Shown here one piece after another: positions 8,901 through 15,633 of a stretch of DNA of 59,728 nucleotides; within the stretch, counting starts at the first letter, position 1, and each line of letters starts with the position of its first letter. The notes below the pieces were generated by a model, which was not told the DNA's origin, searched no databases, and worked only from the letters and a program-made list of their open reading frames with translations. The position numbers and the translations under genes were made by a program. The stretch comes from a virus. The stretch is taken from positions 1-59,728 of IMG/VR virus record IMGVR_UViG_3300046028_010391, one strand, 5' to 3'.

Positions 8901-10861
8901 ACGGTACCTCTGGAGTAGCCGGAAGTTCAGGCACTTCAGGTTCATCTGGAACATCAGGTTCTAGTGGAACCAGTGGAACTTCAGGAACTGCAGGTACTAG
9001 TGGTACAAACGGAACAAGTGGTACTTCAGGCAGTTCAGGTACTTCAGGTGTAGATGGGGGTTCAGGAGCATCAGGTACTTCAGGTACAAGCGGAACTTCA
9101 GGTTCAAGTGGTAGTAATGCATCAAGTGGTGCCGCAGGTAATAGCGGTCAGAGCTCTACTTCAGGTACTTCAGGTTCAAGTGGAAGTTCAGGCACTTCAG
9201 GTTTAGTAGGATCTTCAGGAAGAAGTGGTTCAAGCGGAACCGCAGGTACAAATGGTACCTCAGGTACATCAGGTGTAAGTGGTTCTTCAGGAACTTCAGG
9301 TGCTTCTGGAACAAACGGAACAAATGGAACATCAGGTGTATCTGCAACTTCAGGTACATCAGGATCTTCTGGTACAAGCGGAACATCAGGTACTTCAGGT
9401 TCATCAGGTACTTCAGGTTTAGCAGGTGCTAGTGGTATATCAAACACAAGCGGAACATCAGGCACTTCAGGTTCAAATGGAACTTCAGGAGCTGCAGCAA
9501 CTTCAGGTACAAATGGCACTTCAGGTGCTTCAGGTACAAACGGTACAACTGGAACTTCAGGTGTTTCTAGTACGGCAGGTACAAATGGTACAAGCGGTGC
9601 TTCAGGTACAAACGGAACAAATGGTACAAGCGGTGCTTCAGGAACTTCAGGTACAAGCGGAACTTCAGGAGCTTCAGGTACAAGTGGCACTTCAGGTGCA
9701 TCTGGTACTTCAGGTACAAATGGTACAAGTGGAACAAGTGGATCATCAGGCACTTCAGGTATAGCAGGTGCTGCTGGTTTTTCTGCAGCTAGTGCAACTT
9801 CTGGTACTTCTGGAACAAGTGGTTCTTCAGGTACAGCCGGTGCTTCAGGTGCTTCACAAACAAGTGGTACAGCTGGAACATCAGGTGCTTCTCAAACAAA
9901 TGGAACTAATGGTACTAGTGGTGCCTCAGGTACAAACGGAACAAATGGCACTTCAGGTGCTTCCGGAACAAATGGTACAAGTGGAGCTAGTGCAACAAGC
10001 GGTACTTCAGGTACAAGCGGAAGTTCTGGTACTTCAGGTCTAGCAGGTGCTAGTGGTATATCCCAAACAAGTGGTACTTCAGGCACAGCAGGTTCAAACG
10101 GTACATCAGGTAATTCAGGTACTTCAGGTACAGCTGGTAACTCAGGAGCAAGTAATACTTCAGGTACAAATGGTACTAGTGGTGCTAGTGCAACAAGCGG
10201 TACAGCCGGTACTTCAGGTTCATCTGGTACTTCGGGTGTAGATGGAGGTTCAGGTGCTTCTGGTACTTCAGGTACAAGCGGTACAAGCGGTACAGCAGGT
10301 ACTTCAGGTGCTTCAAATACTTCAGGAACAGCAGGTACCTCAGGTGCTTCAAATACATCTGGTACAGCTGGAACTAGTGGTAATTCAAGAACATCAGGTA
10401 CTGCAGGTACAAGTGGTAGTTCAGGTACTTCAGGTATTGCAGGTGCTGCAGGTTTATCAGCAGCAAGTGGTACCTCAGGTACAAGCGGTTCAGCAGGTAC
10501 TTCAGGTTTATCATTTAATGGTACCTCAGGTATTAGTGGTGGTACATTTAACAACCAACCAAACTATTTAGTTTATACAGTATCTGCAACTACAATACAG
10601 TCTGTAGACTTTGTTACAATTAACAACGCTTCAGATTTAATGCGTGTTAATGATGGTGTTAGTGGAGCTATTTTACAAACTAACCGTTTAGAAATTGATA
10701 CTCCAGGAGTTCAACCCCCAGCTAACCCACCAGCAGGAGGTAACATGGTAGATTTAGTATTTAGTAATCTTCCTCCAAACAACGTTTTAGGAGAACCAGA
10801 CTCATGGATTGAAATAATATATGCAGGAAACAGATATGCTGTTCCAGGTTATATATTCTAA
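5963..10861 (+). CDS. Giant collagen-like (Gly-X-Y) Ser/Thr-rich fibre protein
   Basis: A 1632-residue protein in three parts. Residues 1-60 form a short non-repetitive head, probably the virion anchor. Residues about 62-1525 are Gly-X-Y triplets in which X and Y are almost only Ser, Thr, Asn and Ala, with no proline. In some places the Gly is replaced by Ala or Ser without loss of register, as in G-Q-S-A-T-S-G-T-S. Residues 1526-1632 form a globular C-terminal domain ending in A-V-P-G-Y-I-F, likely a trimerisation knob or tip. Collagen-like triplets occur in phage fibres and bacterial spore hairs (BclA), where Thr residues can carry glycans. The adjacent glycosyltransferase genes make this fibre a plausible glycosylation substrate. 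An alternative is a flexible linker or whisker. Confidence 0.8.
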   Translation: MAENRYSGNNRLDNPNQGRGFFDRSLGFNKYNLPIVTQGWEGYVLTIDDEGVVSLVQGGGGGSGTTGTSGTSGTSGTSGSSGTSGITGSSGQSGTNGTSGVNGTSGTSGSTAGTSGTSSSSGTSGTSGSSGSSGSSGSSGIEGSSGTSGGTSGTSGSSASAGSSGTAGTSGSSGSSGSAGAGGNSGQSATSGTSGTSGSSGTSGLTSSSGSSGTSGSSGSSGSNGSSGIAGNSGQSATSGTSGSSGSTGTSGLAASSGSSGSSGSSGSSGSNGVSGNSGQSATSGTSGSSGSSGTSGLTGSSGSSGTSGSSGSSGSNGSSGIAGNSGQSATSGTSGSSGSSGTSGLVGSSGTSGTSGSSGSSGSNGSSGIAGNSGQSATSGTSGSSGSTGTSGLVGSSGTSGSSGSSGSSGSNGSSGVSGNSGQSATSGTSGSSGSSGTSGLVGSSGTSGSSGSSGTSGTSGSSGVNGNSGQSATSGTSGSSGSTGTSGLSGSSGSAGTSGTSGTSGSSGSSGSSGANGNSGQSATSGTSGSSGSTGTSGLSGISGSSGTNGTSGTSGSNGTNGNSGNSGQSATSGTSGSSGSSGTSGLAGNSGTSGTSGTSGVSGSAGTSGSSGTSGTNGTAGTSGTSDSSGTSGSSGTSGTAGTSGSSGTSGSSGSSGTSGLAGASGISNTSGTSGTSGSSGTSGSSGSSGTSGTSGSSGTSGSSGTSGSSGTSNSSGTSGSSGSSGSTGTNGTSGASATSGTSGTSGSSGSNGAAGNSGQSSTSGTSGSSGSTGTSGLAASSGTAGTSGTSGTNGTSGTSGTSGSSGTSGAAGTSGTNGTSGTSGSSGTNGTAGTSGTSGTSGSSGTSGIAGAAGASAVSATSGTSGTSGSSGTAGTSGSAGTSGTSGTSGTNGTSGTSGSSGSSGASGNSGQSATSGTSGSSGSTGTSGLSGNAGSSGTSGTSGTSGSSGTNGTSGAAGSSGTNGTSGTSGSSGTNGTSGVAGSSGTSGSSGTSGSSGTSGTSGTAGTSGTNGTSGTSGSSGTSGVDGGSGASGTSGTSGTSGSSGSNASSGAAGNSGQSSTSGTSGSSGSSGTSGLVGSSGRSGSSGTAGTNGTSGTSGVSGSSGTSGASGTNGTNGTSGVSATSGTSGSSGTSGTSGTSGSSGTSGLAGASGISNTSGTSGTSGSNGTSGAAATSGTNGTSGASGTNGTTGTSGVSSTAGTNGTSGASGTNGTNGTSGASGTSGTSGTSGASGTSGTSGASGTSGTNGTSGTSGSSGTSGIAGAAGFSAASATSGTSGTSGSSGTAGASGASQTSGTAGTSGASQTNGTNGTSGASGTNGTNGTSGASGTNGTSGASATSGTSGTSGSSGTSGLAGASGISQTSGTSGTAGSNGTSGNSGTSGTAGNSGASNTSGTNGTSGASATSGTAGTSGSSGTSGVDGGSGASGTSGTSGTSGTAGTSGASNTSGTAGTSGASNTSGTAGTSGNSRTSGTAGTSGSSGTSGIAGAAGLSAASGTSGTSGSAGTSGLSFNGTSGISGGTFNNQPNYLVYTVSATTIQSVDFVTINNASDLMRVNDGVSGAILQTNRLEIDTPGVQPPANPPAGGNMVDLVFSNLPPNNVLGEPDSWIEIIYAGNRYAVPGYIF
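6150..10542 (+). repeat. Tandem Gly-X-Y coding repeats with a 144-bp higher-order unit
   Basis: The DNA is built of 9-base units such as GGTACTTCA. On top of this, a landmark coding for G-N-S-G-Q-S-(A/S)-T-S recurs with its Asn codon at 6512, 6656, 6791, 6935, 7079, 7223, 7367, 7520, 7664, 8240, 8699 and 9140. The early spacings are 144, 135, 144, 144, 144, 144, 153 and 144 bases, that is 48 residues plus or minus exactly one triplet. The later spacings are 576, 459 and 441. Confidence 0.85.
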
Positions 10862-10862
10862 A

Positions 10863-10894
10863 CTTGGATATTTAAAATATTTTTTATATATTTA
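10863..10894 (+). promoter_or_regulatory. Putative promoter TTG-N20-TATATTTA
   Basis: CTTG (10863-10866), 20 bases, then TATATTTA (10887-10894), 29 bases before the ATG at 10924. It fits the host-type pattern seen elsewhere in the window, and its -7 box also resembles the late motif, so it may be a hybrid site driving the glycosylation module. Confidence 0.45.
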
Positions 10895-10923
10895 TTGACA
10901 CAAACTGTTATTAAAATAAATTT

Positions 10924-11202
10924 ATGGCTATTAAAAAATTAACCAAAAAAGAGATCGACGCTCTTAAAGAAATCCAACAGAAAAACAATGCTATCGTAGC
11001 TGAATTTGGTAATCTTAGAATTGCTAAATTGCAACTTGAAGCTAGAGAAACTGAGCTTGTTAAGTTCTTCAATGATTTAAAAGAAGAAGAAAGTGAAATA
11101 GGTAAAACCCTTTCTGACAAGTACGGTGTTGGTACTATCAACATTGAAAACGGCGAATTTATTCCCGCCGAGACTGAAGGTACAGAAAAAGCTTCATTCT
11201 AA
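10924..11202 (+). CDS. Small coiled-coil protein, paralogue of the 15332-15580 gene
   Basis: A 92-residue, highly charged helical protein. Residues about 8-66 should form a coiled coil. The tail has S-D-K-Y-G-V-G-T-I-N followed by I-E-N-G-E-F-I-P. The gene at 15332-15580 encodes a clear paralogue with the same order of features: E-F-G/K-F-G after the first helix, then an E-I-G motif, then K-Y-G...I-N...G-E-x-V/I-P. The two copies bracket the glycosyltransferase cluster. The function is not known to me. A chaperone or structural adaptor for a fibre would suit the context, but that is inference. Confidence 0.6.
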   Translation: MAIKKLTKKEIDALKEIQQKNNAIVAEFGNLRIAKLQLEARETELVKFFNDLKEEESEIGKTLSDKYGVGTINIENGEFIPAETEGTEKASF

Positions 11203-11220
11203 TTTTACTTAACAAAGGTT

Positions 11221-13212
11221 ATGGAGAAACTACTATATGTAGCGCCTCATTTATCAACTGGGGGATTACCTCAGTATTTAACTAAAAAAATTGAACTATT
11301 AAAAGATAGTTATGAAATTTATTTGGTTGAATGGGTTGATTGTACAGGAGGTGTATTAGTAGTTACTCGTAATAAAATTGTAAAGCTTGTCGACCCCGAC
11401 AAGTTTTTTACTTTAGGAGAAAATAAACACGAACTTATCGATATTATAAATAAAGTTCAACCCGATATTGTTCATTTAGAAGAAATTCCTGAATTCTTTA
11501 TGGACTTTGAGGTTGCTAAAAAACTTTATACAAAGGAAAGAAAGTATAAAATCGTAGAAACATCTCACGATTCATCTTACGATACAACTCAAAAGAAATT
11601 CTTTCCCGATAAGTTCATGTTTGTCTCTGAATGGCAGGTTCAACAATACAAAGACATAGATATTCCTAAAGTAGTTGTATACTACCCTATCGAATATGTT
11701 GAACGCCCTGATAGAACAGAAGCATTAAAGAAATTAGGATTAGACCCAAGTAAAAAACATATTTTACATATTGGACTATTTACCCCACGTAAAAATCAGG
11801 CTGAATTTTTTGAATATGCTAAAGCATTGTCCCAATATGAATTCCATTGTGTAGGTAATCAAGCAGATAATTTTAAACATTATTGGGAACCGTTAATGAA
11901 TAACAAACCCAATAATTTAACCTGGTGGAATGAACGTACAGATGTAGATGCTTTCTATCAGGCAATGGATTTGTTTTTATTTACGTCTCGTGGTACAAAC
12001 AATGATAAAGAAACAATGCCTTTAGTAATTAGAGAGGCAGTTTCATACCAAATACCAGTTTTAATATATAATCTTCCAGTTTACCTTAATTATTGGGATG
12101 ATTATAATGTAAATTACTTAGATTTTACAGATTTTTCTTATAATTTAAGTTTAATTGAATCTACTTTACATTATGTAAATAAACCTAAGATTGAAGAAGA
12201 AGCAGTTGTAATTTCAACATACCCAATGTTAGAATCAATTTCTAAAACTACAGAGGAATGTATCAAATCTATTCAATCATCTGGTAGAAAGGTTATATTA
12301 ACATCACACATCCCAGTTTCGGAAAAGTTACAAGAACTTGCTGATTATTATGTTTATGATAAAAATAATCTTTTAACAAAACATACTTACTATCAATACA
12401 CATGGTTTGATTTTGGTAATTGGAGAGTAGATTTATTGTTAAATGGAGAAGATAATGACATTTATCATGGACCAGCAGTTTATACAAATTATTATAATGC
12501 TGCTGCATTAGCTCAAGATTTAGGTATTAAAAAATTATACTTTTTAAATTATGATTATTATCTATCTAACCCTAAATTTTTAGATGATATATCTCAAATC
12601 CTAGACCAGAAAAAAGCATATGTTGGTTTTAAAAAAGAACAAGAAGGTAATACAGTAATTACTTACTTTTTAGCATCAACACCTAAATTCTATCTTGACC
12701 ATTTCCCATCAATATCTACTTCAGAAGAGTACGATAGTTTAATGACAAAATGGGGTAGTGAATCTAATGGTTTAGAAAATTTAACATACCATACATTTAA
12801 CCAAAACAAAGATCAGGTATATTGGGAAGATGAACCTAATTTTACTAAATTAATAGGTGAAAATTTTGAACATAAAGATTATTCAAGAGTAGAATATTTT
12901 TCAGTATTACCTGTTAAAAATCATGATAATCAATTTGCAGTATTTTTAAGTATAGCTAATTCAGTTGATAATAGAGATATTGAAATTTCTGTATACGAGG
13001 ATGATCAAATGTTATTTGATGAAACGATAAAAGTGTTAGGTAAAGTATCTTGGTTTAGACAGGTATTCTTTAATCCTGAAAAAACATATAAAATATATTA
13101 TCATGCTCACGATAGGCATAATCAAAAACTTGTTGAACGTAAACAGATTATAGTAAATAAGGATTATTACGATAATAAACTAAATAAAAACGGATTCTTA
13201 ACACTAAAATGA
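11221..13212 (+). CDS. GT-B (family 4-like) glycosyltransferase with long C-terminal extension
   Basis: A 663-residue protein. The N terminus (Y-V-A-P-H-L-S-T-G-G-L-P-Q-Y) is the glycine-rich acceptor-side loop of GT4 enzymes. Residues about 180-310 form the second Rossmann domain, with H-I-G-L-F-T-P-R-K-N-Q and an M-P-L-V-I-R-E-A-V-S-Y-Q-I-P-V donor-binding segment containing the typical E-x7-E-like region. After about residue 325 comes an extra ~340 residues. This starts with V-V-I-S-T-Y-P-M, looks alpha/beta and ends in a strand-rich part; I do not recognise it. The next gene overlaps by four bases (ATGA), so the cluster is an operon. The likely role is sugar transfer to a virion protein or glycan. 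Confidence 0.75.
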   Translation: MEKLLYVAPHLSTGGLPQYLTKKIELLKDSYEIYLVEWVDCTGGVLVVTRNKIVKLVDPDKFFTLGENKHELIDIINKVQPDIVHLEEIPEFFMDFEVAKKLYTKERKYKIVETSHDSSYDTTQKKFFPDKFMFVSEWQVQQYKDIDIPKVVVYYPIEYVERPDRTEALKKLGLDPSKKHILHIGLFTPRKNQAEFFEYAKALSQYEFHCVGNQADNFKHYWEPLMNNKPNNLTWWNERTDVDAFYQAMDLFLFTSRGTNNDKETMPLVIREAVSYQIPVLIYNLPVYLNYWDDYNVNYLDFTDFSYNLSLIESTLHYVNKPKIEEEAVVISTYPMLESISKTTEECIKSIQSSGRKVILTSHIPVSEKLQELADYYVYDKNNLLTKHTYYQYTWFDFGNWRVDLLLNGEDNDIYHGPAVYTNYYNAAALAQDLGIKKLYFLNYDYYLSNPKFLDDISQILDQKKAYVGFKKEQEGNTVITYFLASTPKFYLDHFPSISTSEEYDSLMTKWGSESNGLENLTYHTFNQNKDQVYWEDEPNFTKLIGENFEHKDYSRVEYFSVLPVKNHDNQFAVFLSIANSVDNRDIEISVYEDDQMLFDETIKVLGKVSWFRQVFFNPEKTYKIYYHAHDRHNQKLVERKQIIVNKDYYDNKLNKNGFLTLK

Positions 13213-14156
13213 AAATTTGCCAAGTAAACCCAGGTTGCGGAATTCCAATCCCACCTCCAGCATGGGGTGCGGTTGAAAAAATTGTATGGGAATTTACTTG
13301 TAATCTTAAACAATTAGGTCACGAGGTAGATATTAAATGGGCTAGTGAAGTACAATCAGGTGAATATGATTTAGTAATGGTACACGTTGCTAATCTAGCA
13401 TTAGAATTAGCAGATCGAGGAATACCTTATGTATTTCAACACCATGATCATCATGCTTATCATTATGGTAAAAACTCAGATGTTTACAAACAAAACAGAC
13501 AAGCAATGGAGCGTTCGGTATTTTCATTGGTACCGGCTCGTTATCTTGTAGAATATTTTAATTTACCAAATGTACATTATTTTTCACATGGTGTAAATAC
13601 AGATACATTTTATCCTAACGAAACACCTCCATTAGCACATAATTTATTAATGTTAGCAAATAATGGTTTAGGTGGATACGGTTCATATGATAGAAAAGGA
13701 TTTGAATTAGGTGTTAAAATAGCAATGGCCCGTAATTTACCTATTACAATTGTTGGTCCTAAAAATAATGAAAATTGGTTTGAAGAAAATTCATGGGTAT
13801 ATGGTTATCCAAAATTGTCAATTATATATGAACCTTCGAATGAAACTCTAAGACAAATTTATACCTCATATACTATATTTTTACATCCCTCAGAATTAGA
13901 AGCTGGGCACCCTAATTTAACTTTGTTAGAAGCTGCCGCTTGTGGTTTACCTATTTTGGGTTGGATAGAAACAGATACTACATTCCACGGGTTATGGAGA
14001 GCACCAAGAGATTTTAATGAAATGTTGCGTGGGTTAGATACAATAATTAATGAATATGGTCATTACCGTCAACGAGCATTACAGACAGCAAATGAATTAT
14101 CTTGGTTAAATCGTTCTAAAGAATTAATAATATTACATGAAAGATATTTTAATTAA
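13209..14156 (+). CDS. GT-B (family 4-like) glycosyltransferase
   Basis: A 315-residue protein, short for the family. It opens with K-I-C-Q-V-N-P-G-C-G-I-P-I-P-P-P-A-W-G and A-V-E, the nucleotide-sugar glycosyltransferase N-terminal loop. A His-rich segment follows (F-Q-H-H-D-H-H-A-Y-H, about residues 78-87). The second domain has S-H-G-V-N-T-D-T-F-Y-P and a C-terminal S-E-L-E-A-G-H-P-N-L-T-L-L-E-A-A-A-C-G-L-P, the donor-binding motif of GT4. It overlaps its upstream neighbour by four bases and its downstream neighbour by 20. The acceptor is unknown; the context suggests protein-linked glycan on the fibre. Confidence 0.8.
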   Translation: MKICQVNPGCGIPIPPPAWGAVEKIVWEFTCNLKQLGHEVDIKWASEVQSGEYDLVMVHVANLALELADRGIPYVFQHHDHHAYHYGKNSDVYKQNRQAMERSVFSLVPARYLVEYFNLPNVHYFSHGVNTDTFYPNETPPLAHNLLMLANNGLGGYGSYDRKGFELGVKIAMARNLPITIVGPKNNENWFEENSWVYGYPKLSIIYEPSNETLRQIYTSYTIFLHPSELEAGHPNLTLLEAAACGLPILGWIETDTTFHGLWRAPRDFNEMLRGLDTIINEYGHYRQRALQTANELSWLNRSKELIILHERYFN

Positions 14157-15330
14157 AGAATATTCAAATACAAAAATATTAAATATTGAAAGTAAAAAAC
14201 CACAAAATACTTTTAATGTTAATTTTGTTAATGGTGCCTTTTTAGAAGTTTTAGGTCCTTTAGAAGGAGAATATAATGTAAAATTTATTAATCGTAAAAC
14301 AAATCGTGTAATGCACGAAAGTACGATTAATAATAATATGTGGACCCGTACTAACATTAAATACTGCGTTAATTGGCGTGTAGAAGTTTATAGTAACGGC
14401 GATTTAGTATTTGAACATAATTGGGATCCAAAAGGAAAACGCGTTTATATACACATTGATTCTGGTGCGATGGGTGATACTTTAGCATGGTTCCCTTACA
14501 TTGAAGAATTCAGAAAAACATTTATGTGTGAGGTAATTTGCTCAACATTCCACAATGAATGGTTCGAAGGAAATTATCCTAATATTGAATTTGTAAAACC
14601 TGGATTTCAAGTAGATAACATTTATGCGATGTATAGTATTGGATGGTTTTACGATGGTAAAAAAGTTGTGTTTGATAAAATTCCAATTGATTTTAAAAAA
14701 TATCCTTTACAACAAACAGCAAGCGAAATTTTAGGGTTAAAATATTCTGAAGTTAAACCTATTATAAATTCACCAAAATCTAAAACAGATATTGAAGGTG
14801 ATTATGTTGTAATAGCCCCACATGCTTCGGCTCACGCTAAGTATTGGAATCACAAAGGTGGTTGGCAAACAGTAATCGATTATTTGAATGATAAAGGTTA
14901 TAAAGTTGTAATGATTACACAAGAACCTTTAGGTGATGAATGGCATGATTCTAAATTAGGAGGTACTTTAACTGGAGTAATTAATAAAACCGGAGATTTA
15001 CCATTACAAGATAGAATGATCGATATCCGTGATGCAAAAGCATTTATAGGAGTAGGTAGTGGATTAAGTTGGTTATCTTGGTCTTTAAACACACCAACAA
15101 TTATGATTTCAGGATTTAGTTACCCATACACTGAATTTCAAGAATGCGAACGTGTTTACCCTGAAGATCCTAAAACATGTAAAGGATGTTTTAACCGCAA
15201 ATGGTTAGATCCAGGAGATTGGGAATGGTGCCCAGATTATAAAGATACTCCGCGACATTTTGAATGCACAAAAACAATAGAATCCTCTCAAGTAATTAAT
15301 TCTCTTAATAGAATACTTAATATTTATTAA
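14137..15330 (+). CDS. Autotransporter O-heptosyltransferase-like (Aah/TibC family) glycosyltransferase
   Basis: A 397-residue protein. After a strand-rich N-terminal domain, I-H-I-D-S-G-A-M-G-D-T-L-A-W-F-P (about residues 104-119) starts a GT9-like GT-B fold. Later motifs are V-V-I-A-P-H-A-S-A-H-A-K-Y-W-N and F-I-G-V-G-S-G-L-S-W-L-S-W. The C terminus has four cysteines arranged C-K-G-C...W-C-P...F-E-C-T, like the Fe-binding cysteines of the bacterial autotransporter heptosyltransferases TibC and Aah, which put heptose on Ser residues of repetitive beta-helical adhesins. In this phage the nearby repetitive fibres at 1-2562 and 5963-10861 are the obvious candidate acceptors. The family call is from remembered motifs; the sugar and target are inferred. 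Confidence 0.7.
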   Translation: MKDILIKEYSNTKILNIESKKPQNTFNVNFVNGAFLEVLGPLEGEYNVKFINRKTNRVMHESTINNNMWTRTNIKYCVNWRVEVYSNGDLVFEHNWDPKGKRVYIHIDSGAMGDTLAWFPYIEEFRKTFMCEVICSTFHNEWFEGNYPNIEFVKPGFQVDNIYAMYSIGWFYDGKKVVFDKIPIDFKKYPLQQTASEILGLKYSEVKPIINSPKSKTDIEGDYVVIAPHASAHAKYWNHKGGWQTVIDYLNDKGYKVVMITQEPLGDEWHDSKLGGTLTGVINKTGDLPLQDRMIDIRDAKAFIGVGSGLSWLSWSLNTPTIMISGFSYPYTEFQECERVYPEDPKTCKGCFNRKWLDPGDWEWCPDYKDTPRHFECTKTIESSQVINSLNRILNIY

Positions 15331-15331
15331 T

Positions 15332-15580
15332 ATGGAAAATAAAGTTCTAGCACCAGAAGAGTTATCTAAGTTACAAGAATTAAATAATAAACGAGGAGAT
15401 TTGATCGAAAAGTTTGGAGTGATTGAAATTAATATACAAGATCTTGAACTTCAAAAAGAACAACTAATCGAAGAGTTATCACAAATTAAAAAGGCCGAAT
15501 TAGAAATTGGTGCTTTGTTACAACAAAAATATGGTGATGCGAACATAAATTTATCCACGGGAGAAATAGTCCCAAGGTAA
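15332..15580 (+). CDS. Small coiled-coil protein, paralogue of the 10924-11202 gene
   Basis: An 82-residue, mostly helical, charged protein. It aligns along its length with the product of 10924-11202: two helices with a K-F-G break, then A-E-L-E-I-G, then Q-K-Y-G-D-A-N-I-N and T-G-E-I-V-P-R. It lies one base after the heptosyltransferase-like gene stop and closes the glycosylation module. The function is unknown. Duplicate copies flanking three glycosyltransferases suggest either a working link to them or a duplication made when the module was inserted. Confidence 0.6.
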   Translation: MENKVLAPEELSKLQELNNKRGDLIEKFGVIEINIQDLELQKEQLIEELSQIKKAELEIGALLQQKYGDANINLSTGEIVPR

Positions 15581-15599
15581 TATTTTGAAAAGACTTAAC

Positions 15600-15610
15600 A
15601 TATTTATAAC
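15600..15610 (+). promoter_or_regulatory. Putative late promoter (ATATTTATAAC)
   Basis: ATATTTATAAC lies 23 bases before the ATG of the tail sheath gene. It is the same motif as before the other virion genes, and no -33 TTG is seen. Confidence 0.55.
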
Positions 15611-15633
15611 AAAACATTAATTAACATCTAACA

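Noticed and set aside
6150-10542. CRISPR-like array
   Set aside because: The repeats are contiguous coding triplets with no spacers of unrelated sequence.
6130-10554. Many long reverse-strand frames rich in Pro-Glu-Val and forward frames rich in Gln-Val-Leu inside the fibre gene
   Set aside because: They are frame shadows of the 9-base Gly-X-Y repeats; they lack start contexts and promoters and have only repeat-derived composition.
14133-14357. 74-codon reverse-strand hydrophobic frame at the glycosyltransferase junction
   Set aside because: It opposes two convincing overlapping forward genes and has no promoter.
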